A DNA stretch of 64,000 nucleotides, from assembly GCA_008694505.1 (NCBI GenBank), contig VZDJ01000174.1, forward strand, positions 5,474,601 through 5,538,600, read 5' to 3'. The stretch is from Cyanoderma ruficeps (lineage: Eukaryota; Chordata; Aves; Passeriformes; Timaliidae). Under the pieces are notes generated by a model. The model was not told the origin of the DNA. It did no database searches and saw only the letters and a program-made list of their open reading frames with translations. Position numbers and translations under genes: made by a program. How positions within the stretch are numbered: position 1 is the first letter of the stretch; each line of letters opens with the position of its first letter. Shown in pieces: positions 38,101 to 53,100 of the stretch.

Positions 38101-41100
38101 TAGATAAAATAATCTGCTCTGTAAAAGCAGCTGACAGCTTTCTTGTGCTGTGATAGACAGGTTCTTGTAACTGTAATGTATTTTAATTATGTAGTAATGC
38201 ATAAATAAATCGTATGGTTTTTTGTGTTTTGAACACAATGGCAATCGTGCAAACTTTTATAGATTTCTAATCTTAACAAGTTTTTAGAAAAGTGTTACTC
38301 AAGCAACTTACAAAGCATAGGGAAACACCAAGTATATATCAAATCTGCTAAAATTTACCTTTAAAAAGCTAGAAGATACTAAACTAAGGTAGAACTGACT
38401 CTTTAATATGAACTGGATTCAGCTGTAGTCTTCAGATTTTATCTGAAATGTATACCTTTAATAATTGGTCTAAGTACTAGTTCTACTCTAGAACCTATAC
38501 TCTGACCCTGATAGTTTCATTCCAAAGACCCTCAAATCCCTCACTGATTGTGACGAGCAGCAAATGTGGTTTTCATTCACCTTCTCTTGGCAAAGGAGAC
38601 GTTCGAGGAGAAGAACCGGCTCTTGAAGGAGCGCCTGGACAGGATCTTCTCGGGCAACGAGCGCCGCTGCTCGCGGGCCCCGATGTACGGCCGGGACGTG
38701 CTGAGTGTTTGCTCCCTGGCTGGGGACAGAAAGGCCTCCCAGCTGCCTTCCAGTGAAGGCAACAGCTGGAGGTGGGCTGGCTTTGTCAACTGCTGCCTTT
38801 CCTCAAGTGCCTCCGGAGGCCCGAGTAGCCCCTTGCGGGAAATGATCCTGGGTTTGGTTCAGCACCAGGAATCTCTAAAGGATCTTATTAACAGGTAATG
38901 TGTGACTCTAGGTGATAAACCTTTACACATCTACTTATTTCTAAAGCACTTTTTAAAAAGGCTTAAAATCTTGTTTCTGTTGATAAGCTTATTTGGTTTA
39001 GATTGGTTTATTTAGCAGTAAATGATGTGCAGCATGGAAGTAAAAATAAAAACAATTTCTGTTTCCTTTGGATCTTTATATAAATAAGTATTTTCAGTGC
39101 CTCTTTTCTAATTTCAAGCCCAAGTTCAGCTGACCATACTTAGGCTTACATTCTTATGCTTTGGGTTCACTTGAATAGGTACTGCTTGGACCCAACTAAC
39201 AAGAGTTAAGACCCAGAGATGCAGGCAGACTGTTTAGCCAAGACTGACTTTTATTGCTGTGCCTGTGATTATTGATGATCATTTTGTGTGTAGCTTTTTA
39301 AATCAGTTTTGCCTTGTTTTGATGCTTTTCACAGGGCTCTCTTCGTGTTGCCAGCTGCAGTTGCTGCTCCCCCGTGTTTCTATGTAGCAAATCCTCCCCC
39401 TTCATACAGTCACAGACTGAAACTCCTTAAGCACAACCTGAGGCAGAAGGCAGCTCCACACTTGCATCAGTTGCAACAGCTGACAACTCCTCACTTGCTG
39501 CAGTTCCCTGACCTCCGGCTGGTGCAGTATGACTCAGGTAAAGGACATTTGCTGACAAGATTTCAGTAATTTCCTCTATCACGTGAATGGAATTTCTGTA
39601 TAAAACCATTGTTGTTTTTTCTGTTTGAATTATAGGAAAATTAGAAGCTCTTGCTGTCTTGCTTCAGAAGTTGAAATCTGAAGGGCGCCGTGTGCTGATT
39701 TTGTCGCAGATGATTCTGATGCTGGACATACTGGAGTTGTTCCTGAATTTCCATTTCCTCACCTTTGTGAGGATTGATGAGTATGCCAACCAGGAGCAAC
39801 GACAGGTAAATGTTCCTTACCGGCTGCCCACTGGTACAGCAAGATGTGCTGCCCAGGCTTTTGTACCCTAGAGCAGGGAAAGGAAATTTGCCTTGTTTTG
39901 TACTCAGTTTGAAACACTTGATGTGCTTTCATCTGTTTTTTTATTAAGCTATAGTGAATTTGGTGTGGTATTTCATTTTGGTGTATGGTTTATTTAGTCC
40001 TTGTTTTTATTCTGTTTATGTAGGAGCTGATGAAAATTTTCAACAGAGACAAGCGCATTTTCTGTGCCATCCTCTCCTCTCACAGCCGTTCCACGGGAGT
40101 CAATCTTGTCGAGGCTGACACTGTTGTGTTCTATGACAATGATCTGAACCCAGTGATGGATGCAAAAGCTCAGGAATGGTGTGACAGAATTGGGAGATGT
40201 AAAGATATCCATATATACAGGTGATGGTGACAGTCAACATCTGCTCTTTAACGTGTTTTAATGTGAGGTTAGTTCAGATAGTGCTGCCCAGTATGATCTG
40301 GAATAAAGTGGAAACAGTGCTGAAAACCACCTCACTTCAATAAAAAAGATGCCAGGATATCCTATGAAAAACTGGGGGGATTTGACACCAAATGAAATAA
40401 ATGAATCCTACCTGCATGGATTTTGTTTGTTAGTCTACATGGAATTTTTGAAGGCATCCTTTTCATTGTTGATTTTTGGTTTTTTTCTTTTTAATTACAT
40501 AGATTATTAAAAGAAAGCTCTGAAGTAAAGGTGGTGGTGTGTTTTTTTCTGGGCCTGCACTATAACTAAAAAAACTCCCACATACTACCAGATTTTAAGC
40601 GTTTAGTGGTATTCTCTAAGGATAGTTTGTCTTTTTGTTTCTGAAAGCTGGTTTGGAAATTACTTACCAGATTTCTACGTTTTTTTCCTTCTTTTTTTAG
40701 GCTTGTCAGTGGTAATTCTGTAGAAGAGAAACTTTTGAAAAATGGCACAAAGGACTTGATCAGAGAAGTAGCTGCTCAGGGAAATGACTATTCAATGGCC
40801 TTTTTAACACAGGTAAGTTAATATTCAGAATGCATTGAAACACCCATGTTGCAGAATTTAATAAATTCAAGCATCTGTGTTGGAGTGTTTCATAGCAGTT
40901 CAGTAGAAGTCTGTCTGGGCTAGAATTAATAAGAAAGCATATTGGATTTCATGATTGCTTGAACTCTCAGTGTTGGGGCCACATTCTTTCAAATATTGTC
41001 CATCTGTTTTGTTCTGTTATTTGCATAGTGATGCACAGACATCACCCATGACTTAATATATTTTGGTTTCTTCACCCTGCTGCAAAATTTTGCAGTGCTG

Positions 41101-44100
41101 GTAAGGGTGAAGGTCTCAACAGCTTTAAAATGTGAAATAAGTTTGGATATTTAGAATGATAGGCTCTAAATTGCTGCTCTGAAGATACATGAGACAGTGA
41201 CTGCAGTGGTGAAGCCAGACTATCCCAGCTGGCACCCTGATACTGAAAAAAAAATAGAATGCTCCCCAAAACTGAATGTATTTCTCTTTTTCCCTTCTAT
41301 TTACCAAGCAAACAATTCAGGAATTGTTTGAGGTTCATTCTCCTATGGAGGATTCTGGATTTAGAGTGAAAGCAGAAGAATTTGTAGTACTTTCTCAAGA
41401 GCCGTCTCCAGCAGAAAATATTTCACCCAAAGTTGCAAGACCATTCATAGAGGTAATGATTAACACACACATTAAAAATACAGCTGAGCAACATTAGAAT
41501 TAAACAGCTGGCTAATCCCATTTTATTTGGGTAAATTCTGTCAGTCTATTTTTCTGGTAGTTTTATGCTCTTTTGTCATTTGCCTCGTGACAAAATTCCC
41601 AAAAGCCCAAAGCTGAGTTTTATAATTTCTGGGATTGTTTTCCTTGCTGCAGCAGATATTTACTCCAGATATTTGTGTTGCATTTCAGTGAACTCCTTAT
41701 AGAGTTTCTTCCCATATTTTTGAAGTCTTAATTTTTTTTAAAATATATCTCTCTGAAAGGCCCTCAACAGCATTGAACGAGAGGATGAGGAGTCGAATGA
41801 TCACATACAAGAAATAGGATCTGAGTCAAGGACTGAACCTTTAATCTCAGAGCTCTGCGAGACAAAATACATTGAAGAGCCCTCACAGCTGCAGGAGTTA
41901 GTTGCTGTTGTGGATCAGGTACCCTGACTTCCCTTGAATATCTGGCTAAAAAGTAATGTTTAGTTCAAATGTTTCGATTTCTTTGCAGTCTGATCTTAAA
42001 GCAACTTTGTTGTTTCTCCCATTACATGGAAGGGAGATCTCCCACTGATTTAAACAGTTGAGATGAGTTTTAAGGAGAGCTTTGATACTTCATGTAACAT
42101 TTCTTTTATTATCTTCAAAGTTACATTTGTTTCCCTTTGATACTTCCCTCAGCTGACTCCAATTGAGAAGTATGCTTTGAATTATCTGGAGCTCTTCCAC
42201 GGTTCAATTGATGACAATGAGCCACGGTTGAGTGAGGTAAAACAAATCTTTCTTTTCCATGTTATTCTGTCACAAAACAACGTTTATTATATTTTCAATA
42301 TGAGATGGAAGTTTCTCCAATGATGTGGAATATATTGTAGGCACTTCTGTGATCTTTTCTTGCTATACCTTATGAACAGCATAATGTCTTACAGAGAGCT
42401 CATTATTTTGGGATTCTCTGGTTTAAGCAGGTGTCAGTTCTTAATTTTTTTCTTATAAAATGGGAATTGCTTTCATCCCGGCTCAGCAAATATTTGTTGT
42501 ACTCCATTGATAGCAGGGGATAAAATTTCATTAATTTCAGTGAACCTGTGTTCTGGTTGTCTTCATTGTTTAACTGAAATTCTTTGGTTGCTTTATATTG
42601 ATGGTTTAAAAACCCTCAACAAAGACCAAGAAGTAACTTCTAAATGATTGTGAAAATATCTGTTAAGAAATTGCTGTAAGATTCTTGTGTCTGAAAATGT
42701 CAAAATTCAAGATATTTATCTATAAAATTACAAATTGATGACTTCTAATCCAGTGTCTGTTACTATATAAAGTTTCTAAGGAGTCTGACTTTAATCTAGA
42801 TGGATCTGAAAACTGCAAAGAAAGCCTGGGAAGTCCAGCATATGAAGGAGTTAAAGGAAAGAGAGCAAAAAATGCTTTGGGAGGATGAAGAGGATCTTCT
42901 AACCTACACTCGGGAGGATGCATACAACAAAGTAATTGCGGAATAGTCTTGTTTTTCTAAATAGTTTTTTCTTAACAGTTACTCTGAGAATACCTTTAAC
43001 CTTCAGGTTTCAGTTGGATCATTTGAATTATGTTCTCTTTTTGCTGTCTAGGAATATGTCTATGAAGGACCAGATGGACAAACTGAGATTATGCCAGTAA
43101 GTAAAAGTAACACCAGGCAGCCTAAGCAGGGTTTTTATTTTATGAAACATAAAGATCAGTGGAGAGTTAACATTGCAGTAATTACAGACTTTATTCTCTG
43201 CAGCTCTGGACTCCTCCTACTCCACCTCAGGATGATAATGATATCTACATAGATTCTGTTATGTGCCTGATGTATGATACCACCCCCATTCCAGAGTCAA
43301 AATTGCCTCCAGTGTACGTCAGGAAGGAGCGTAAACGACACAAAACAGATCCCTCTGGTGAGTGAATGCTCAAAACTGTTCTGAGATTTATTGCTGAAAG
43401 CTTAAAAAATCAGTGGGGGGGGTTTCATAGCTCCTGTATGTCTTGTCCAGTAAAGATCAAATTTGCACGTTTGAAGGGATGAAAATTCTTGTCTCACCAT
43501 GGCTCTGAAGCAGTGGAATCACTGAAGGCTCAGTTCTTACAGTGTGTCTTCTCTTTGGACATAAAGGTGTTCTTAAAGGGACAGTTTTAGAAAGCAGACA
43601 TTCTACTTTGTCAGTTAGGACAGAACTGGTCTTACCTTGTAACAGTCTCTGTTTAGTTCCTGACTGTGCTTTTCAGAGGCAGTGGGAAATAATCTGTACA
43701 TGTATGAGCATTTTGCAGCTGTAGGCAGAGGAATCAAAGCATGGCAGTATCTACCAATAATGCTTTATTTTTTGTCTTAGCAGCAGGTAGAAAGAAGAAG
43801 CAGCGTCATGGGGAGACAGTTATCCCACCTCGTTCCCTCTTTGATCGAGCAACCCCAGGGATGTTGAAAATGCGCCGAGAGGGCAAAGAGCAAAAGAAGA
43901 ACATCTTGTTAAAACAACAGACACAGTTTGCAAAGCCTTTGCCAACTCTTGTCAAACCAGCTACTGAGGCTGGACAGGATAATCCAGAGTGGTTGATCAG
44001 TGAAGACTGGGCACTTCTGCAGGTCAGATGATACCTGCAGCTTCTCTTCTGCTGTTGTTATGTTTTTATTCCTGCACTTTATCTCTTCAACATTATTTCT

Positions 44101-47100
44101 AATTCTTAATGGCATTTTGCTGTCATAACTCGGAACAGATTGCCTGCCATTTATGCTCCTCTAAGGAGAAATTAAAGGCTAAACTACAAAATGTATGATT
44201 AAGCCTTATTGTTGTTTTAGAAACCACATACTGTTATTTAGATTAGTTGGTTTTTATAGGTTCTTCCCACCTTTGAGGGGAGAGCAGCACTTGAACAGCA
44301 GCTCTCTGTCCCTCTCATACCAATCTCCAGCTGTTCCCCTGCACATCAGTCAGCATTAGGGCACCTTATGCTTGTTCATTCTCTGTGACTAGCTGAACAC
44401 AGAGCCTTAGCCCTGAGCTGTCCCACTGTGTAATGGTGTGTGGGCACACGCGGGTAAGGGAAGGTTTGGAAGATGGCAACGATTTCTCACCTGATGCATT
44501 TGTACCTTCTTCTGTTGCAGGCAGTGAAGCAGCTGCTGGAGCTTCCTTTAAACCTTGCTGTTGTGTCGCCAGCACACACTCCCAACTGGGACCTGGTCAG
44601 TGATGTTGTTAACTCCTGCAGCAGAGTCTACCGCTCGCCCAAGCAGTGCCGCAACCGCTACGAGAATGTCATCATCCCGAGGGAGGAAGGAAAGGTGAGT
44701 TCACGTGGAATGATGCGTCTTTTTTGTACCTTAAGTTGTAGAGTTTTTTTTCCTTATCTCCATAAACACTTGTTTGGTTTTGTTTTTTTTTTTTCTTAAA
44801 CGTTTCAACAGTGTAAATAAATAACTTTTAAAAGATCTTTTTAAATTATTCTCATCAGGATTTCCACTTATTTTATGTGATTTCTTTGAAAAGAAAAAGC
44901 AGCTGAACAAAATCTTCCACAAAAGATCATCTAACTTTCCTTCTTATTTTACAGCTAATGTACGAAGCTAATCCTAAAAAGAAGACAAAAAGTATTTATA
45001 AGGTGTGCATTGGTATTCTTTCAAAATCAAATCTAGACACTGTGGTATTTAGCAGCAATGGAGGTGGGCAGATAATTCATATGAGATCCATGTTGAGTGT
45101 TACTTGAGTTCTGAAACATCAATTAAAATTCCAAATTTATTTTTCCTTTCTTTGTTGATACAGTGGATTGACACCAGACTTCAGCTTTTGGATTTGATAG
45201 ATAAATTTTAGATCATGCAAGAAGTTTGTGATTTCACTTAAACTGCCACTTTGGTGGCATTTTTCCACCAAACAACCACCATGTATCTTATCCTGATGGT
45301 ACTTAAGATCTGTAAGAATGAACTTCATGCTAGAGTCTAAGTGGATTACAAATACATAGTGAATTTGATGCCTGAAACACCTTTTAGTAAATGAGGATGA
45401 TAGGACGCTACAGAAACAAAAACAAATTCCATGACTGTGAACACCTTCGTCCAAACCACACAGCAATTTAGTGACAGAGTTGGGTGGAGAATCCAGAACT
45501 TGTGGCTGTAGTCCCATTCTTTGACTGCTAAGGAGGTTTGTCCCTGACTGGCAATTTCTGCTTAGGAGAAGCCAAATGTTAGGCTGGCATGGTGTGTGGA
45601 TGTTAACCTAGCTTTGTTGGGAGAGCAGTGCAGTGATGGTTTTGTTTTATCATCTTACGTGTGCGCTGTGCATAACTATAAACTAATGGGCTTTTGGTTT
45701 GGGTAATGGATTAAACTTGCAAAATCTAAACTAAAGCAAAGATTCTTTCTCAAATTAGAGTTTGCCATTTTGTATGTCCCCAAGTGCTGATGCCAGTGTG
45801 ACCGTGAGAACTGCTCCTTATTTTGCTCTTTCTTTATATATTTCCCATAGTGTTTTGTGTGACAGTAAGTTATCAGTGACACGAGGCAGGAACCAGTCTG
45901 TGATAGATATGTTGGAGAGTGTTTTTAAATAATCTACGAGCGCGCCTTGTGTTTAAACATAGACAAAATGCCCTGTTGGGTGAGTTTGCAGTTGAAAGTT
46001 GGTTTGTTTTCTTTTTTTAGACTAAAAACAGTCGCCCACTTCGTACCAATCAGATCTATGCTCAAGATGAAGGTGCAACCCACACACAGCTTTATACTAA
46101 TCATTTTGAGATGATGAAAATGATTGCAGGGAAAAGAAGTCCACCTATCAAACCTCTGTAAGTTTACCTGGGATCATTTGATCTCCTGTCGCCACAGATC
46201 TCCGGGAAACTGTGTTTTGAATGGCTCTCAAAACTCAGTTTTTCTACAATCTGTTTCTCTGTTCTTGATCTCTCTCTGTGTGTTCTGTGTTATTGGAAAC
46301 ACCTCCGTATTTCATGTGTTTGAGTCTCACTGCAGGAATTTGCTCTTTGTCATTAAGACCAGAACTGCACTCAGTTGGGGATTTTTTTAATCTCTTTTAT
46401 ATCTATCTATTTGGCTGAATTATAAACATTTTGCTGTCTATACTGTTTAGTAGTACATTCTTTCCTGTGTATCTTCCTGCAGTTTTTCTGTATTAGTATT
46501 TACTCTGAGTCTTTCTTGAATGTCTGTCTGTATGCAGGCTCCAGTACCAGCAGGAATATCGTGGAAACTTCACCAAAACTGCAGTGTTATATGCTAAAAC
46601 ATGTGAAATGAATATTGTTTTTAAGGTTTTCCTGTCTCCAGTAATACAGTTTTGCTCAATTTCAGACTTGGCATGAATCCTTTCCAGAAGAATCCAAAGC
46701 ATGCATCGGTGCTGGCAGAAAGGTGAGCACTCCCTGCCTTGAAGGAGTTACAAATTGCATACAAGCGATCCTTTTTTTTTCTTTTGTTTTTAGGTTTCCG
46801 TTATTTCTAAACATTCTGTGTTACGTTTTATTATTGTTTCTAGTGGAATCAACTATGATAAGCCCCTCCCTCCGATTCAAGTCGCATCCCTCCGAGCAGA
46901 ACGCATTGCCAAAGAGAAAAAGGTATGGTCACATCTCTGCTGCACAAATGACTGCAGTAATTAAAAAAATAGGCAACAGATGAGGTACAAACAAAGCTGC
47001 CTCCTGGGAGAAGTTTGGCAGCACAGTGGATGTTGTGAGCAGCTGCACATTGTTTGTGTACAATGGTTTGGTAACCAAGACCCAAAGTGAGACCTTTCCT

Positions 47101-50100
47101 CGGGCCTCTTGTCACACTCAGACCCCTTAAACACTGAGGGGCATATTTTTGCAAAAGATACTAAAACGTGTAAAAATCTTGTTTAATTCTTGACCTTTCT
47201 GTAGCCTCCTTTCTTGTATTATTCAGAAAGAACTACTTGTCCTTGCTTATGGATGATACTAGTTGTGCTATGCTCTAAGCCATAAAACCACGAGTACAGC
47301 TTGTAGTTTGAAACAAGTCAGGCTGTGTAACTTGGTCTTGAAAAGTGAAGGCAGCTTTGTGGGCTGTCTCTGGTTAGAATTAAAGGGGGTTTATGGATAG
47401 AAATAAAGAGGTTTTGTCTGTTGCTTTTATTTTGTTTGAAAACCACCACATCTTGCTTGTTCTATGCTTGAAGACTGAAGGTGCCCCTTGCCTTGCAGGC
47501 GCTGGCAGAGCAGCAGAGGGCCCAGCAGCAGACGGGCCCCCAGCCCCAGCAGCCCCAGGCGGGCCAGCAGCCCCCCCAGCAGCCCCCCGTGCAGCAGGCC
47601 CAGGCCCAGCCACAGCCACAGCCACAGGCACAGGTAGTTCAGCAGCCACAGGCAGTGGTGCAGACTGCAGTCACTACTGTGGCCAACACAGCAGTATTGG
47701 TAAGAAAGGGAGAGCTCAGTGCCTCTGATGTAGTCACTGCAGTTCTTCTGTGTGTGCTGTATTTGTGTCGTGTTTTCTCTGGAAAGAGAATTTTAGGTCA
47801 GTATAGTGAGATCAAAGATGTTTTTTCTTGTTTGCTTTCTCTGGTTGTGCAGGGTATCTTCTGGTTCTCTGATTAATTAATCATTGTAGCAACAGGTCTT
47901 GGCATTCTGAGGTGGAAAAACACCGTGCAAAGATGGTTTTTCCTTTTTCACTTTAGACTTTCATTTAATGAAGTCTGAGTGAATAGATGTGCGTGGTCAA
48001 CGAGAAGTATTTGTACAGAGAACTTGCAGAATGCAGAGAATAAAAGAGAATGTAGCTGTAAGAACTGCTCAGTTAATGAGCTTAAAACCAAAAGATTTAT
48101 TAACCTTTGCAAGGCAAGTGAAATAATGCATCCTGCAGGATCCATGGTGCTTTTATGGCAAATTTGTGCAAAGTTTTCTTGCCTTCCCTTAATCTAGATT
48201 CTGAATGAATCTGAGGACTGGTTTGTAACTTTTGTATTTGGAACCAATCCAGTTTGCAAAGGAATGTGTACAGGCAGTGCTGGATTATTTTGCTTGTTGA
48301 AGAGCAAGAGTACAACAGCTTTTCCAGAAAGACAGAGAGGATGTGTTCTGACCCACAGGCATCACTGTGTATGGAGTGCTCAGTGATGTTCCTGTATGAG
48401 TGGTTGTCTCTGGTGTGCCAGAGTAAGGAATTGCTCCCTTCTTCTGCTGACAGGGATGTCCAGCGGCCAGGGTTTACCACACACTTGGCTGGTTTACAGT
48501 TGCTCATTAGTGAGGCAGAATCCTGATACATGTATGCATTAGTTGCTGTCATCTGTAGAGTCAATGAACAGCTGCAGAAATCTCAGTGTGTTCCATTGCA
48601 TTTTTCTTATTTTGTCACTTCTGGAATACGGCATTGTGTTAAGCAATGTTCACTTTTCTTTTATTGTTTTTCTAACTGTTACCTTAATTGTCTTCTAATT
48701 AGGCAGGCACCATCAAAACAGCGGTGACAGGGACAAGCATCCAGACTGGTAAGGAGCTTTATAATTGGGCATAGGAGGTGATGGGACGTTGGGATTTTCA
48801 CTTTCAGAATCTCACATTTAATCCTGGCTTTCTTTCAGCTACAGTGAGTGGAAACGTGATCGTGAACACTGTTGCTGGGGTCCCTGCTGCTACCTTCCAG
48901 CCCATCAATAAACGTCTGGCCTCACCTGTCATACCTGGGACGCTGACTGTGAGTGGACTGTCACTAGTTGTGTCCCTGGACACTCTGGGTTGCATGTTTT
49001 ACCAGCATATCTTTAGCTTCTCATGTTGTCAGAAATTCTGCTTCTTGCAAATGTCATGTGCATCTTGGGGTTCTTTACCAAACCACTCTCTCTTACCAAA
49101 ACATCAGAACACACTGGAATGGTTAGTCATAAAAAAATGCTTAATACTGTTAAAAATAGTTTATAGGCAAGTGCTGCTAAAAGCAATGTATTATGTCATT
49201 AACATCTTCAGTCTGTGACTGTTTTGTGCTTTATTAATTATTATCTTTATTGTTATGTTAATAGTTTAAGACTATGGAAGATAAAGCAAAATATTGAAAG
49301 GTACTAAAATCAAATGTCTGTAATGGATTGAAGGGTTTGGTGATCAGCCTGTTGGAAAAAGATTTCACAGAATCACGGAATGTGTAGGTTGGAAGTGACT
49401 TTCAAAATCAAGTCCAACCCATGCCCTAACACCTCAAGTAAACCATGGCACTGAGTGCCACATCCAGTCTTTTTTTAAACACGTCCAGGGATGGTGACTC
49501 TACCACCTCCCTGGGCAGACCATTCCAATACTTTATCATTCTTTCCGTGAAAAGCTTCCTAACATCCAACCTATATTTAACCACGTGCTGATTTTAAGAT
49601 GCATCCAAACACGTATTAGACAGATTTGGGCCTTTTTTCCTTTTGCGCTTTTCATGCTTGTTTTTAAAATTGCCTAGAGGGCAATTCCATTTCCAGGAGG
49701 TTCCATAGCTGTGCCTGAGGCACAGGAATGGGGCAGTAATGGCCGTGTTCCCTTGCAGACCTCGGGAGGCACCGCCACTGCCCAGGTGGTTCACAGCCAG
49801 CCCCGCGCGGCCGCGGCGCCGGCGGCGTCCAGCGAGCTGGTGACCATCGCTTCCACCCAGGGCGTGCGCGCCGTGACGTCCGTGACAGCTTCAGCCGTGG
49901 TCACCACCAACCTCACCCCTGTGCAGACACAGACAAGGTCTCTGGTGACCCAGGTTACACCAGGTAATGATCCTGTGTTCAGGGACTTTGCTCAGTAATG
50001 CACGAAAGGCCCCGGAATTCTTGTAGATCCACCACTGCAGCCACACAATATTGGAAGTCTGGGACACAATTAAACAGGGCTGTGATTTTTAACTTGCTTT

Positions 50101-53100
50101 ATTGTTGGTGCTCAGATTACTTCTTTCTCTGGTATTTCTGGGTAAAGTATGGCAATAGAGAGCTTGGCCCGTAGGCATTGCAATTTAAAAATATTATTAA
50201 CAATCCAGCAGTAAAATATTAGAATTGACTGCCTTGACTAAAAACCACTGTGAAGAAAGGCACTTGTATTTTATGATCTACCCTGCTTTTACATCATGCT
50301 CATGATAATGTGTTCTTACGTGTAGTAAATCCACAAAATGTGCTGGAGCAGAAAAATAAGCATTTAACAGCTCGACTTCTCAGGTGAAATTAATGAGTTA
50401 AACTGAATGTTGAAAAGTATTCGTCATAACATTTTGGTTTTTCTTTATTCACAGCTACACCAACAGTCCAGCTGTCAGGCAAAACCATCACCCCTGCTCA
50501 CTTCCAGCTTCTGAGGCAACAGCAGCAGCAGGCTGCTCAGGTGCAGGTCCCACAGATCCAGGCTCAGGCACAAGCCCAGTCTCCAGCTCAATTAAAAGCT
50601 GTAGGGAAATTGTCACAGGTGAGGAAATGCTCTTGAAGTAACGTAGCACATCGGTCTCATTACTGTGAGCTTCCTTGGCAGTGTGTGTTGTGTCCTGTTT
50701 TCTTGGGCTAGAGTGAGATGTATTTCTCTCTTAGTTCATTCTACTAAAATTTCGTGCAGTCAATGATTCTGACAGCACTTTCACTAGTAGAGTAGGGCAG
50801 GATAGAAAGCACTTACTGTTACTCACTGGAAGCCATTGTGTAAAAGAGTTACATTTTAGATACTTGATCTTAACTCTAGTCTGGTACAGAATGTTTCTCC
50901 TTTTAAGCTTTGGATTCATCTCCATTTTTCTCCTGTGATGTAAACCATTGGAAATGATGGGAGTGTTTGATTTTTGCAGGAGCAGCTGATCAAGTTGCAG
51001 AAGCAGAAGCTGCAGCTCCCCCAGCAGCAGGCAGCCCAGCAGACACAGCAGGGGGGACAGCAGCAAACAGCACAAGTGCAAGTGCAGCAGCAGCAGCAAA
51101 CTCAGCAGCTCACTGCTGTGACGGCCCCTCGTCCTGGCGCCGTCCTCACGGGCACTACGGTCACCAACCTGCAAGTGGCACGCCTGGTGAGTTGGCTTTG
51201 ACTTGGCAAAAACAGTCTCAAACTTCTCACTCTTGGCTGGATTAAATGAACTGGGCACTGATCATTCACTGTCACAAGCGCTCTTTGCATTGCTCTTCAG
51301 AAGGAAGAAATGTAAGATAAATAGTACTTACCATTGTACTTAATTGTACTTACCATTGGTACCATCTCTGAGTTGTGTCACTGTACAGGAGCCATTACAT
51401 TAGAAACATTTACAGGTATCACTTTCTAATCGCCTGTTCTATGCAGCAAATCTTTCTGTGATGGTACAATAATCTTCATTCCTTCCTGCTTAGACTCGTG
51501 TTCCTGCTTCCCAGCTCCAAGCACAAGGACAGATCCAGGCCCAGACTCCACAAGCAGCACAGGTTGCTCTGGCAAAGCCTCCAGTGGTGTCTGTTCCAGC
51601 TGCTGTTGTGTCATCTGCAGGAGTCACCACACTCCCTGTGACTGTTGCAGGCATTAGTGTTGCCATTGGGCAGCCACAGAAAGCAACAGGTATGTGAATG
51701 CAAGTTGGAAATAGGAAGAATTGTATTTCATAGCAGTCGCCTTCAGTACAGACTTTTTTTTTTGTTGTAGAAAGATTGTTGTTAGCTTACTCATGCTCTT
51801 AGATAAGAAATTTTCTCCACTGTCAAAATTATGTCTTATTCCCATTAAAATCAGTGGGTTGTTAGTGACCAAATCTGTGCAGATGTATAAGTCTGTAAAA
51901 GTAGAATCTGTGTTTGCAAGCTGTGATTACTTGGACAAAGCAATTAACTGAAGACTCTTACAGTTCCAATTATTTCTGTAATTTTCAGGAGGCCAGACAG
52001 TAGTTGCACAGCCACTCCATGTCCAGCAGCTGCTAAAACTCAAGCACCACCAAGCAGCACAGCAGCAGAAAGCCATCCAGCCCCAGGTGGCACAGGGACA
52101 GGCTACTGTGCAGCAAAAGGTACTATTGTCTGCTCTCCCATGAACTTATGAAGTGGTTCTGTGGTTGTAAAACTTGGTTCTGGATGACCAGGACACTTCT
52201 AGAGAGTCAGTCAGGATTTCTAGGGGTGAATCTTAGGTATATCTAGAGAGAACAGGTTCTCAGGTGCTTCAGTTTTTCTGTAAAGTGGTTGGTTGTTTGC
52301 TAGTTTTTAGTAAATATATTGCTGTATGAGTGTTGTGTGTGAGGGAGAAACTTTTCATTAAATACTTTAATTTTGAATACTTGTGTAAATGTATGAAGGC
52401 TTTCATCTAGTGAATATTTTTATTGCTAATCCTGGGAGAATATTTTTCCAATAATTAAATGTAATTAATCTTTTTTTCCCACATACCTGTTTTTAAAAAT
52501 ACTCTTATCTTTTGTAGTCATTGATGCCTTTTTTTCTCTTGTGCAGATAAATGCTCAACAGGTTACAGTCCAGACCCAGCAGCAGACTTCACAGCAGCAA
52601 AAAGTAACTTATGCTACACAGCCTGCCATTAAAACACAGTTCTTAACAACTCCAATTTCCCAAACCCAGAAACCAGGTGGAACCCAGCAAGTGCAGGCCC
52701 AGATTCAGGTACAGGTAACACAGGTTTACACCTTTGAACTGTACTGGGACTGGAGAATTGTAAAGACAACAGGTGAAGTAGAATTCAGCACCCACTCATT
52801 TTAATTCTAGTCACACGTTCATTTAAACTGACTTTTTAATATAATTCTCTGGTGCTGAATATGTGGCCTTACAGCAGGTCAGGCCAAGTATGAGCTGCAA
52901 GTTTACCTTTCCTCTTTGAAATAAAATAATTGACTCACTCCTTTTTATTAGGCAAGGGATTCCATGCTGTGTATTTTCCCTTTTTACTAAGGAAAATTCA
53001 GCCAGAGTTTTTCCTGTTTCTGGTGCTGCCTCACAGCCTAATCTCTGGTGAGGTGACAACTCATACATTTTCTTTTCTGCATTACTGGATCAGTCTAACC

